Shown piece after piece: positions 53,848 to 63,673 of a stretch of 64,000 bases of DNA. The translations under genes were made by a program, and so were the position numbers. Numbering within the stretch: position 1 is the stretch's first letter; each line of letters opens with the position of its first letter. The notes under the pieces are model-generated. The model was not told the origin of the DNA. It ran no database searches and saw only the letters and a list, made by a program, of their open reading frames with translations. The stretch comes from Antedon mediterranea (lineage: Eukaryota > Echinodermata > Crinoidea > Comatulida > Antedonidae), in NCBI RefSeq assembly GCF_964355755.1, contig NC_092677.1, positions 16,092,101-16,156,100 on the forward strand. Reading direction: 5' to 3'.

Positions 53848-55775
53848 CACGCACTAATATATAGACAACGGCTATCTATAACCTATTAACAAACTACATT
53901 TTACATTTTACATTTAACTTTTATTCCATACCTACTAAATATCTATTATATATAGATAGATGGAGGCTACTACAAGTCTATTAGAAATCTATGAGTAACA
54001 CAGTTTTGTATTATCTATCAACTGTCTACTTATAATAGATAGACAACAGCTATCTATAACCTATTAACAAACTACGTTTAACATATATTCCATACCTACT
54101 AAATATCTATTATATATAGATAGATGGAGACTACTACAAGTCTATTAGAAATCTATGAGTAACACAGTTTTGTATTATCTATCAACTGTCTACTTATAAT
54201 AGATAGACAACAGCTATCTATAACCTATTAACAAACTACGTTTAACTTATATTCCATACCTACTATATCTATTATATATAGATAGATGGAGACTACTACA
54301 AGTCTATTAGAAATCTATGAGTAACACAGTTTTGTATTATCTATCAACTGTCTACTTATAATAGATAGACAACAGCTATCTATAACCTATTAACAAACTA
54401 CGTTTAACATATATTCCATACCTACTAAATATCTATTATATATAGATAGATGGAGACTACTACAAGTCTGTTAGAAATCTATGAGTAACACAGTTTTGTA
54501 TTATCTATCAACTGTCTACTTATAATAGATAGACAGCAGCTATCTATAACCTATTAACAAACTACATTTAACTTATATTCCATACCTACTAAATATCTAT
54601 TATATATAGATAGCTGGAGACTACTACAAGTCTATTAGAAATCTATGAGTAACACAGTTTTGTATTATCTATCAACTGTCTATTTATAATAGATAGACAA
54701 CAGCTATCTATAACCTATTAACAAACTACATTTAACTTATATTCCATACCTACTAAATATCTATTATATATAGATAGATGGAGACTACTACAAGTCTATT
54801 AGAAATCTATGAGTAACACAGTTTTGTATTATCTATCAACTGTCTATTTATAATAGATAGACAACAGCTATCTATAACCTATTAACAAACTACATTTAAC
54901 TTATATTCCATACCTACTAAATATCTATTATATATAGATAGATGGAGACTACTACAAGTCTATTAGAAATCTATGAGTAATACAGTTTTGTATTATCTAT
55001 CAACTGTCTACTTATAATAGATAGACAACAGCTATCTATAACCTATTAACAAACTACGTTTAACTAATATTCCATACCTACTAAATATCTATTATATATA
55101 GATAGATGGAGACTACTACAAGTCTATTAGAAATCTATGAGTAACACAGTTTTGTATTATCTATCAACTTTCTACTTATAATAGATAGACAACAGCTATC
55201 TATAACCTATTAACAAACTACGTTTAACTTATATTCCATACCTACTAAATATCTATTATATATAGATAGATGGAGACTACTACAAGTCTATTAGAAATCT
55301 ATGAGTAACACAGTTTTGTATTATCTATCAACTGTCTACTTATAATAGATAGACAACAGCTATCTATAACCTATTAACAAACTACATTTAACTAATATTC
55401 CATACCTACTAAATATCTATTATATATAGATAGATGGAGACTACTACAAGTCTATTAGAAATCTATGAGTAACACAGTTTTGTATTATCTATCAACTGTC
55501 TACTTATAATAGATAGACAACAGCTATCTATAACCTATTAACAAACTACGTTTAACTAATATTCCATACCTACTAAATATCTATTATATATAGATAGATG
55601 GAGACTACTACAAGTCTATTAGAAATCTATGAGTAACACAGTTTTGTATTATCTATCAACTGTCTACTTATAATAGATAGACAACAGCTATCTATAACCT
55701 ATTAACAAACTACGTTTAACTTATATTCCATACCTACTAAATATCTATTATATATAGATAGATGGAGACTATTCC
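53848..55775. repeat. 164-bp satellite array, about 11.7 copies
   Basis: The word ATGAGTAACACAG recurs at 53991, 54155, 54317, 54481, 54645, 54809, 54973, 55137, 55301, 55465 and 55629, i.e. every 164 bp with one 162-bp step. Copies differ by only a few bases. Each unit contains two self-complementary blocks: CTGTCTACTTATAATAGATA continuing to GACAAC, and a TATCTATTATATATAGATA palindrome, so every unit can form two hairpins. The first unit has a small insertion (CATTTTACATTTTACATTT). The array ends abruptly after TAGATAGATGGAGACT. Confidence 0.95.
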
Positions 55776-56091
55776 CTGTCTACATAAAAACTCTTAAGGT
55801 GAAAAATATCTATTAAAAACTACTAACAATGGTGTAGCTTAAAGACCTACTTTAAATAGTGCAACATCAACTATGATACAACTACTTACTGTGTACTTTT
55901 AATAGGTAGTACCTATTATGTCACCTATCTATTTTATGTAGTCAGAAAGTAGTCAAAGAAATTATGATAAAATCCTTAGTAGCCAAGAGAAAAAAACTAC
56001 TAACGGCCTATTAAGCCTACTAAGGATAGAGCTATTTCTATTAAAGACTATCTAAATATACTTAATTATTTCGTTATGGGTTTGAACTATA

Positions 56092-56200
56092 ACATTAGAA
56101 CCCCAATTTGTCGGACACCTTCAGGACCATAAAAAGTGTCCCCTTTAGGGGTGTTGCCTGTTAACATGGGTTTCCTAAAGGAAGGGTTCCACTGTATCAA
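56092..56200. mobile_element. 'CAGTAGAACCCC' family copy abutting the composite element
   Basis: TTAGAACCCCAATTTGTCGG, CACCTTCAGGACC, GTGTCCCCTTTAGGGGTGTT and GAAGGGTTCCACTGTA are family words, with inverted ends AGAACCCC and GGGTTCCACTGTA. It begins within a few bases of the right end of the 5.3-kb element. Confidence 0.5.
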
Positions 56201-57287
56201 AAATTAGAAATAATTTTTGTTTTGCATATTGCAGATATTTTTCATTTCATGAGAAGCATTAAAGTTGCTATTGTATTTAAAAAAATGTTTTTTAATAGTA
56301 CACTGTACTAATATTAAAAGTGTAAGTAGGCATGGATCACAGTGTCGACTGATCTACTGAGAGTGTAGTTACTGTATACCCCAGGGTAGACTTATGCCAT
56401 TATCAGTGGTATTTAGAAATTTTTATAATTGAATTTTGATTTTGATGTGTGAAGTGAAATCCTGATAAACTTTTTTTATTCAATTCCATTTATAATATAA
56501 TTTGCATAAATTACATAGACAATTATGTTGCTCTGAAAAAAAGGCAAAAGGTATGTCACATCTTTCTCTAACATTCAGTGCTGTAAACACTATTACTGAA
56601 CACATTTAAAGGATGAAGTTTTTTCCCATTTCTTCCATCTAAACAAAGTTTAAATTATCAGGGTTCAAGGGTGAGGTAATGTCATTGATGATTGTGTACT
56701 TAAAGTCAACCTAGAGGCAAACACCAGTAATTAATATCAACTGTGTTTAACTTACTATAATATAATATCGCTCAAAATAGCCGTAATTTTTCTTTCAAAT
56801 TCGTAATAAACGTACAGCTTTTAAAAGCTTTAAAGCCAGAATATATTCCTGTCTACAGTGGGGCTAATTTAAAAAATGTATTATTATTATTATTAGTATT
56901 GGTAATTTAAATATTTATGCCTTATGGCTGTGCAGAGTTCTCAATTAAGAGAACTATAAAGAATTGATAAGGAAAGTAATTAGTGTCTGGTGCCAGAAAG
57001 GTAATAGAAAAGCTCCTAAAATCATTAATTTGTTGCAGTTTGTTCTCAGATTTATTTTTTATAAATGAACTCCGTACATTTACTAGGACACTAGAATAAA
57101 TTATTGATTAAGTTTAAAAGTATAATTTTGAATAGATTTTGAAAAGGTTACATACTTCATGAATAACATTGTAAAAGAATGTTTGTAGACCATTTTTTTA
57201 AAGTGAAATATGTTGTGTCGTAGAGTAAATGGTTTTATTTTGTTGCTTTGAGTTTATAGCCATTAGTCTAGTTTGCGCCTAGCTTAC

Positions 57288-57695
57288 CTGGATAAACCAA
57301 CACAGGCTTTTACTCCTCCTCCAGTCCTGCCTACATGGGGAGGACAAACTGTAAGAGCATATAACTTAAAGGGATTAGGGATTTTCAATGTTTGTGTTAC
57401 CTTTCGAGTGTCCCTAAAGTCTGGTTTCCATAAAATCGCTACACGACAGAGCGTAGCGATTCTATGGAAACGCTAGAATTTATCGGAGATCTAGTACGCG
57501 AGCGCTAAATATTCTTTGGTACGCGTATACGATTCATCGCCGACAAAATCGGCAAAGTTGAACATGATGGTTGAACTTTGCCGATTTGACTGCGATGAAT
57601 CGGGGAGCCTTCCCGATTGCGTCGGCGACATCTGCGCGTGTAGCGATTTTAATGGAAACGCTGTAGCGATTTTAATGGAAAGTCGGTTTATCCAG
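57288..57695. mobile_element. 408-bp multi-hairpin foldback/MITE element
   Basis: The ends CTGGATAAACCAA (57288-57300) and 57683-57695 are inverted with one mismatch. GGTTTCCATAAAATCGCTAC (57423-57442) pairs with 57453-57471, and two more copies of GTAGCGATTTTAATGGAAA lie in direct order at 57640 and 57663. In the centre 57530-57563 pairs with 57570-57602 (GATTCATCGC...GGCAAAGTTGAAC, loop ATGATG), making a stem of over 28 bp with one bulge. Composition is GC-richer than the intron and includes CG-rich words (ACGCGAGCGC, TGCGCGTG). The frames on both strands here are by-products of the hairpins. Confidence 0.7.
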
Positions 57696-58802
57696 ATATG
57701 ACGTGCAGACACAACCAACCACTTTCCTGATTTGTGTATTTAAATTATATTAAGTTAAAAAAATGCATCAATATAAAGTGTTGTCATTTAAGTAGTTAAC
57801 ATTTATACAATTTGAAAAAAAAATAGTATAATTAATGGGGGAATAATGATTCAAATTAATTTATAATACATATTGAAAAAACAAAAACAATTTTCTTAGT
57901 AGCAGCTCACCGAGATTAATGTATAATTTATTAGATGGATGAGGGAATTATATTAATTTCTGGACTTCTACTTAAAGGATCAAGAAGAGAGTAGATTGGT
58001 TTTACATGTTGACTACTTGCGTTTACCATTGGGCTAGTTAATTTATTATTTGTATTCACCCAGGAGCCAAAATGGTACCTGATTGCATTTTTAATCATTC
58101 ATCATTCAACTTGTATTGATAATAAGCTTGTTGTATTATTTGTATTTACCCAGGAGCCCAAATGATGGCATTTTTATAATCATTCATCACTTAACTTGTA
58201 TTTATACTAGGCTTGTTCTCTCTTGCTCCCTCTTATTTCTATTCACCCAGTAGCCCAAATGGTTCCTATTATGCATCATGTCTTTCTTCACTCAACTTGT
58301 ATTTCAACAAGCTTTGTCTTTTATTATGTTCACCAGGGAGATGAATTAATCTATATATAAATTTACGTAAGGGCAAAATTCGGTAAATCGCGCCTTACTT
58401 CTATAATTTTTACTCGATGGTATATAAAGTTGGTTCGTACTTTCGGTACTGATTTTAACCACCTGATGTAACCCTGTTTACTAATTAAATTAAGTTAGAT
58501 AATAAGTTATTGACGGTTAAAACGAATTTAGGTTCCAAGATTTGCCCCAAATAGGGGTGTTTTCCGACCGTGGTATACACTGTATAATGGATGTCCGTCT
58601 TGAAAAATACCCGCCACAAAAATGCGAGGAGGCTTCGCATTTTCCTATCTCCTCCTACGATAATTGTTTTTAATGGCTGAAAACCGGTTGAACAGCTAGA
58701 GTACACCATCATAATGTTGAAGACAGGCCGATTTTCTTTAAAAAATACTATTTTGATACATTTAATATACGTTTTTACAAATGTATTGATTTGTGATGAA
58801 TG

Positions 58803-59338
58803 GAACATTCCAAATTATTTGGTTTAACCATACAGGTATAGATTTAGATTTATGGGCCCCCTTGGAGAATGAACATAAATAGTATTGCAATGCTGTACAA
58901 TACTGTTAAGGTATTAACCACTTTTGATCGCAATTTGAATCGCAAATTTCTTACTGTGAGTGTTGGTACTGTTAGATGTAATATAAAAATATATACAAAT
59001 AAACTTTATTACTGTGAGTGTGGGTAGGCCCTACTGTTAGATTATAAACATATAATATACAAATAAACATTCCACATTATTTGGTTTAACCATAGAGGTA
59101 TAGATTTAGATTTATGGGCCCCCTTGGAGAATAAACATAAATAGTATTGCAATGCTGTACAATACTGTTAAGGTATTAACCACTTTTGATCCCAATTTTA
59201 ATCGCAAATTTCTTACTGTGAGTGTTGGTACTGTTAGATGTAATATAAAAATATATACAAATAAACTTTATTACTGTGAGTGTGGGTAGGCCCTACTGTT
59301 AGATTATAAACATATAATATACAAATAAATAAACGTTA
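58803..59338. repeat. Tandem duplication, 262-bp unit with internal repeats
   Basis: TTATGGGCCCCCTTGGAGAA occurs at 58849 and 59111, and the whole stretch from ATTATTTGGTTTAACCATA to the TACAAATAAAC tail is duplicated with only a few substitutions. Each unit itself contains two related sub-units beginning TTACTGTGAGTG. The near identity suggests a recent duplication. No coding frame. Confidence 0.9.
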
Positions 59339-59714
59339 TTACTGACAGTTGCTTCTCAACGTTTGTATTAATTAATAATTTAAAAATATATAAACGTTGT
59401 AGTGGTGTATCGTTACATGTACTTTACTATTTCAATCGACTATGACAGTGAGAGTTTTAACAAAGTACCGTATTAAATCGTAAATGTTTTACTGTATTTA
59501 GTGGTATATTATTTATAGGCCTATAAAACATTAAAAACAATATTTCGTTACTGAGTGGATAAGAATATATTTTAAAATGTTTCCTCTTTGTACCTATCTT
59601 CTTCCCCCATCCCTCAACCCTTAATGTTACATACAAAACACAAATTGGGTTTGTTTAAATGAGTCCAAATAAAAAAATTTGACTCATTTTGTTTCTCTCT
59701 CGGAAGTAATTCCC

Positions 59715-60048
59715 AGGGTGCTAATTTTGGTTGACTACATAAATCATTGTGTATATTTATTCGTTTCTGTAAACGACAATGTATTATAGTCCTGCGGTAC
59801 GTACATTTGAAATCTCCATTTTTTTCTCGCTGGAAATACTGTGTATTCGAGAACCATCTGTGGGCACGACCTAGATGGTACGCGAGCGAAGCGAGCGTGC
59901 CATCTAGTACCTAAAAATACCTTTAACTAATTTTTTTTATAGAATACACTACTAGATGAATTTACATAAGTTAATAATATGGTTGGTTGCCCACAAATTT
60001 CAGACTAGGGAATTAAATGCCCTTTTGTATCTGTCAAATTAGCACCCT
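59715..60048. mobile_element. MITE candidate with AGGGTGCTAATTT inverted ends
   Basis: AGGGTGCTAATTT at 59715-59727 is perfectly inverted at 60036-60048. Inside, GATGGTACGCGAGCGAAG, continuing to a GCGAGCGTGCCATC arm (about 59873-59905), is a hairpin. GCGAGCGAAGCGAGCG words are common near ends of some animal DNA transposons. The short termini make this tentative. Confidence 0.45.
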
Positions 60049-61042
60049 ATATAATACTATATATATATAAAAAAAAACATTTCACATCTCATACTACATC
60101 TTTTATGATGAATTACATAAAATAACAATATTTTGTTTTTTTATGGGATGTTCGTAAAGATTATTATCCCTTTCAACTAATGTGCCATGGGACGAAATTC
60201 TACAACAAACAAGGATTACTTTTTAAGTGAACTAATGTCATTAGGAGTATTAAAACACCGACAACATTACAGACAGATTCATATAAATCCAGCGTGCTCT
60301 CAATTTCACAAAGTTCATCGCAAGTCCTATATTACTTTACATTGTTTTTTTGAAAGGATATGTTTATTTTATTGGCATGTAGTGTACAGTGTAAATGTAT
60401 TTAAGTATGTAGCAGAAGAATGTTTGCTATCTTGAAATAAACTTTAGTTTTGTTCCATATTTGAAATAAAGCAAGAAACTTGTTTTTATGGCTTTACTTA
60501 AAAAAAGAACAATAAATAGAATGGTGTATAGGTTGATAGTTAGCTGTGACAAATCCAATGCATTTGAGATGATGGTTAAACACTGGCAATCTTTCGTTTT
60601 GACACTGACTATGCATCTATCTAGTGCAAAAGTCATGCATGCTCAGAAACATAAGAGTATATGCAAAATGACTGTATGCGGCTGTGTGGAACGCTGTGAA
60701 AACTTTACATTTTTAGGATATGTGCTGCCATTTATCAATCTTTTTTCTTAAGTCAAAATAGTTAAGACAGTGCTGAAGTTGTCTACAATTGACCAGTTTA
60801 CACAATGTACAAAATCTGTTCCATGTTTTCAATTCAATTCTGGTTTATTCAAAATCTTTCATGCAGGGTATAGTTTATGTGAACATATAGTACGTACTGT
60901 AGAATGTTTAAAAAGGAACTTTCCAAATAGCAATATCATATAGTGATTGAAAATGTTCATCTGGAAAAAAGAACATTTCTAATAACTTAATATCATATAG
61001 TATTATAGTATTGTAGATTATAGGTACTGCTGTAATATGAAA

Positions 61043-61114
61043 GCCCCAGTGGTCTAATGGTTAGGACATCTGCATATCAAGCAGGCGGTCCGAGTTCGAG
61101 TCTTGGTTGGGGCG
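61043..61114 (+). tRNA. tRNA-like gene, anticodon ATC (Asp-type), probable SINE head
   Basis: A full cloverleaf can be drawn: acceptor GCCCCAG/TTGGGGC (last pair G-U), D arm GTC..GAC containing TAATGGTTA, anticodon stem TCTGC/GCAGG with loop ATATCAA, variable CGGT, T stem CCGAG/CTTGG with loop TTCGAGT, then discriminator G and a downstream TTTTT terminator at 61117. A box TGGTCTAATGGTTAGG and B box GAGTTCGAGTC are intact and resemble Asp/Glu tRNAs. The anticodon would be AUC (Asp GAU), whereas animals normally use GUC, so a functional tRNA is unlikely. A scrambled relative at 19978-20200 shares head and downstream sequence, pointing to a tRNA-derived SINE. It may still be transcribed by pol III. 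Confidence 0.55.
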
Positions 61115-61224
61115 ACTTTTTCTCATTCTCACAGATTTCCTCATCTTTATCGTTTCAAATTAATTAATTAAATTTCAGTATATCACCGGACGGTTTAGAA
61201 TTAATGTTCTTTGCCTGTTGTGTT

Positions 61225-61250
<26 letters not shown>
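61225..61250 (+). repeat. (TA)13 microsatellite just upstream of exon 4
   Basis: Thirteen uninterrupted TA dinucleotides end 30 bp before the Robo exon 4 acceptor, next to where a branch point is expected. Length is likely to be polymorphic. Confidence 0.9.
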
Positions 61251-61257
<7 letters not shown>

Positions 61258-61280
61258 GGTACTTAATTCTTCTTCTCCAG

Positions 61281-61465
61281 ATATGCGAGATGATTTTCGG
61301 AAGGTGTCTGATGATCTTACTGCCTCTTCTGGTGACCAGTTGGAGTTGGAATGCACACCACCAAGAGCTAATCCAACTCCAAATGTGACCTGGGAAAAAG
61401 ATGGTCAACCAGTGGTACCGAGTGGTAGAAGGAGACAGCAAGATGGCAATCTACAGTTTACACAA
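61281..61465 (+). CDS. robo: Robo exon 4: first part of Ig domain 2
   Basis: Encodes residues 126 (last two bases) to 187. The acceptor is TTCTTCTTCTCCAG and the donor GTAAGT starts at 61466. It enters in phase 1, joining exon 3 as LEVA-Y-MRDDFRKVSDDL. RDDFR at the Ig1/Ig2 junction is a signature of Robo (LRDDFR in vertebrates and flies). Cys150 in LELECTPPRANPTP is the B-strand cysteine, the CxPPRxxPxP block is characteristic of Robo Ig2, and Trp163 (VTWEKDGQP) is the core tryptophan. Asn160 (NVT) is a potential glycosylation site. It ends in phase 0 after GNLQFTQ. Ig1 and Ig2 together carry the Slit and heparan-sulphate contact in known Robos. A long frame on the opposite strand (61175-61441) is a shadow. 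Confidence 0.97.
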
Positions 61466-62637
61466 GTAAGTTGAACATTCTCTTGTAGTTGTACTCTCTA
61501 ATTTATTAGACATTTTGAAGAAATCTTGAGATAATACATAAAAGCAAAATCGAATGAACTATTTTGAAGAAGAATCTACTTATGTTAACTCTAGTTGAAT
61601 ATCTTGCAAAGGTGATGGAATGTTTCTTTATTCTGAGACTGAAGACAATTTTGAGAACCAGTCAAGAAAGATCTGGTAATCTGTAGTCTTCACCAATCAC
61701 ACTTAAGTGAAACATTTTCTTTTAGATATACTAAAGTGATTTACTAACATTATGTAAACATTTGCCATTTTTGAAAAAAATGTAGAATGTTTACTGCAAA
61801 TAAAAAGTTTGTTTGACTACCCAAACAAATAAATTGCTATTACTTAAAAATAAACAAATTGTCATTACTGTAATAGTATTATGGTCCCTTAATCTTACAT
61901 GTTGAAGAAGTTTGTTTTATACTCACTAATCAATTAATACAATACAAAGAAAAAAAACATTATAAATGATGCCTAAACATTGAATCAATTGAACAAAACA
62001 AACATTACAGCTTATATAGTAAGAAACTTGGTCATATGTAAACGTGATAAGTACCACTTACAGAATAGTAATTCCAAAATAATTTCTAAGCAGGAGAGTT
62101 GACCAAGTGTGGCGCATTCTCTGTGAATCTACTTAGAATTTAGCGCTTCCGATCGTTGAAAGCTCATCAGGACACTAGTGTGCCGTCATGTGTGACAAGA
62201 CGATTGAAGAATTGATTAATTTTATATAACCACCGACGGCATTTTCCTTTCATGATGCCAATTGCGGCATAACTTTGAATTTGCGTGTAGACTTGGATTA
62301 AGTTTTCATTTAACAATGAATGAATGTGCCACGGACATAACTTTATCACATGAATTGCTGTATTAAATGTCTATATTCACTGTATGTGGATTGATTGCAG
62401 GAATACACATACAAGAAAACAATTAATATTTTTTCTAAAGCTCTGTCTACACTATCAAACTAGTTTGACAAAAAAGTGCCCAAATATGGTAGTGATATGC
62501 TTAAGTATTGTAGTGATGACATTGTCATGTCCATATATATGCACATCACATTTGTTTGTCACATAAAGTTTAAAGCTTTCTAAATCTAAATTCAAAATAA
62601 ACTACAAAATGGCAACTTTAAATTTAATTTATAATAC

Positions 62638-62770
62638 AGTAGAAAATTCTATTAAAGGGACATTTCAATCCAACAAATTGTTCCCTGAATGTGGTGTGTG
62701 GCAGGTTGAGACTTAAATTTTCCCTCGTTTATTTTGTGCTAAAAGTGTCCCAAATAAGGAGTTTTAACAC
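62638..62770. mobile_element. Diverged 'CAGTAGAACCCC' family copy
   Basis: ACAGTAGAAAATTCTATTAA, AGGGACATTTCAATCC, TTCCCTGAATG and AAAAGTGTCCCAAATAAGGA follow the family order. The end is degraded. Confidence 0.4.
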
Positions 62771-62787
62771 TTCATACTTGACTACTA

Positions 62788-63525
62788 CTCAAGATTCAAG
62801 AAATTTTATTTGTCCATAAAAATGGAAATTCACTTTGCTTGGTAGATTAAAACAACAATATTGCAACAATTTAAAACGTGCCGTGATTATAACAGATTAA
62901 AGATACAAGATAAAAAGTTTAAAATACTGTTAAAAATGTAAAACTATTTAAAAATTGCATTATCGTCTTACATTAGAATTAAAAATATGAATGCTATTTA
63001 CAAGGAAAGATTTTCTAGTTCTACAAAGATTTGCTTTTGGAGGTCGTAGCCTAATACCTGATCTATTTAAGTTATAACAGTAATGTAACGGATGAGTGGG
63101 GTCTTTCATAATATTGTTTACTTTTTTTTAAATACTCTTTTCATAGATAAATGAACAAGGCGTTAGATCAGCTTTAATAATTCGTTGTGCAATTTTACGT
63201 GGTCTCTCAATATTTTTCATATCATTTTCAGTAAAGTTACCATAAAAACATCCAATGCTAAAAGATAAAATACTTTGAATAATACTTTGATAAAATAAAA
63301 TTAAAATAGTGTTATCAACTCTAATTTGCTTGAGTTTTCAGAGAAAGTAGAGCCTTTGAGATGCCTTCTTGGAAATCATGAGAGAGTTTGACTCCCATTT
63401 TAATATGTTGTCAATTATAGTACCTAAGTATTTGTATTGGGTTAAACTCTTTCAACCTCAGTTTGAATAAAAAGAGAACAAAATTGGAGAAATAACACAT
63501 CCTTGAGGACTCAAGTATACTCCAA
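62788..63525 (-). pseudogene. Decayed 3' end of a non-LTR retrotransposon (reverse transcriptase)
   Basis: On the - strand, PQGCVISPILFS (from 63509 down) is the conserved block upstream of the catalytic centre of LINE reverse transcriptases. A frame change then leads into YKYLGTIIDN (KYLG codons at 63422-63433), ASQRLYFL, YQSIIQSILSF, ERPRKIAQRII and DPTHPLH (63083-63103), then LRPPKANLCRTRKSF, the family's usual C-terminal order. The frame ends at TAA 62960-62962. The 3' tail carries AATTTCCATTTTTATGGACA, an AATAAA and a CTTGAATCTTGAG end. The segment with the catalytic YADD is deleted, and stops lie at 63338-63340 and 63128-63130, so it is inactive. The structure resembles L2/CR1-like elements of fish and invertebrates; the clade is inferred. 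It is antisense to Robo and ends ~58 bp before exon 5. Confidence 0.85.
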
Positions 63526-63582
63526 ATAAAAGTTACACTAATTAAGCATTTATTATCATATTTTTTAAAAATTTGTCTGTAG

Positions 63583-63673
63583 GTGAGGGCAGTGGATGAG
63601 GGTGAGTACGTCTGCATAGCAACAAACATGGCAGAAACCAAGAGAAGCAGAGCTGTTGTGTTACTAGTTTCTG
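63583..63673 (+). CDS. robo: Robo exon 5: end of Ig domain 2
   Basis: Encodes residues 188-217 plus the first base of codon 218. It begins in phase 0 (after the AG at 63581-63582) with VRAVDEGEYVCIATNMAETK, containing the DEGxYxC motif. Cys198 pairs with Cys150, and the ATNMxETKRS end resembles the GTNMVGERES end of vertebrate Robo Ig2. It finishes AVVLLVS-G before donor GTAAGT at 63674 in phase 1, the usual boundary before Ig3. With exons 1-4 the frame stays open throughout. Ig3-5, three fibronectin III domains, the membrane segment and the cytoplasmic conserved motifs expected of Robo must lie to the right of the window. Confidence 0.96.

Larger units (their letters stand above)
50756..56087. 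mobile_element. 5.3-kb composite element with inverted ends, filled by tandem arrays
   Basis: The left end GTTCATTCCCATAACAAA.. (50756) is mirrored at the right end: the reverse complement of 56087 inward reads GTTCAAACCCATAACGAAAT. After an extra ~24 bp on the right, both arms continue with AGTCTT..AGTAG/AATAG, TATAGCTCTAT or ATAGCTCTATCC, and a CTTAGTAG word, giving imperfect inverted repeats of roughly 80-100 bp. Between them lie the arrays at 51006-52105, 52187-52735 and 53848-55775 and an AGGCCT-rich stretch. No transposase or other ORF is present. A large non-autonomous DNA transposon carrying satellite-like arrays is the best reading; target duplication is not resolved. Confidence 0.65.
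36921..61280 (+). other. robo: Robo intron 3 (24 kb, phase 1), between Ig1 and Ig2
   Basis: Donor GTGAGT at 36921; acceptor TTCTTCTTCTCCAG ending at 61280. It contains the MITE at 36996-37818, dispersed direct repeats near 38670 and 39300 (both with AAAGGGACTGT..AACATTCAATAATA), repeats at 43236-43590, a diverged relative of the 9.5-kb repeat at about 48080-48240, a LINE remnant at 49912-50260, the composite element 50756-56087, the foldback 57288-57695, the duplication 58803-59338, a MITE candidate 59715-60048 and the tRNA-like gene at 61043. Intervals 37819-43235, 43591-48080 and 60049-61042 are otherwise AT-rich intron with no gene that I can support. Confidence 0.85.
61466..63582 (+). other. 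robo: Robo intron 4 (2.1 kb, phase 0)
   Basis: GTAAGT donor; acceptor TTTGTCTGTAG ending at 63582. It splits Ig domain 2. Contents: AT-rich sequence to about 62095, a more balanced stretch 62095-62340 with possible regulatory content, a MITE-like segment at 62437-62575 (GCTCTGTCTACACTATCAAA), a 'CAGTAGAACCCC' relative at 62638-62770, and the LINE 3' end at 62788-63525. Confidence 0.85.

Noticed and set aside
53848-55775. Regular repeats considered as a CRISPR-like array
   Set aside because: Units are contiguous 164-bp satellites without spacers, in an animal intron.
57273-57718. Three overlapping frames on both strands
   Set aside because: They are a consequence of the hairpin-rich, GC-richer foldback element: complementary arms stay open together.
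61175-61441. 88-codon frame on the - strand
   Set aside because: It is antisense to Robo exon 4 and runs into the TA microsatellite; a shadow of the real exon.
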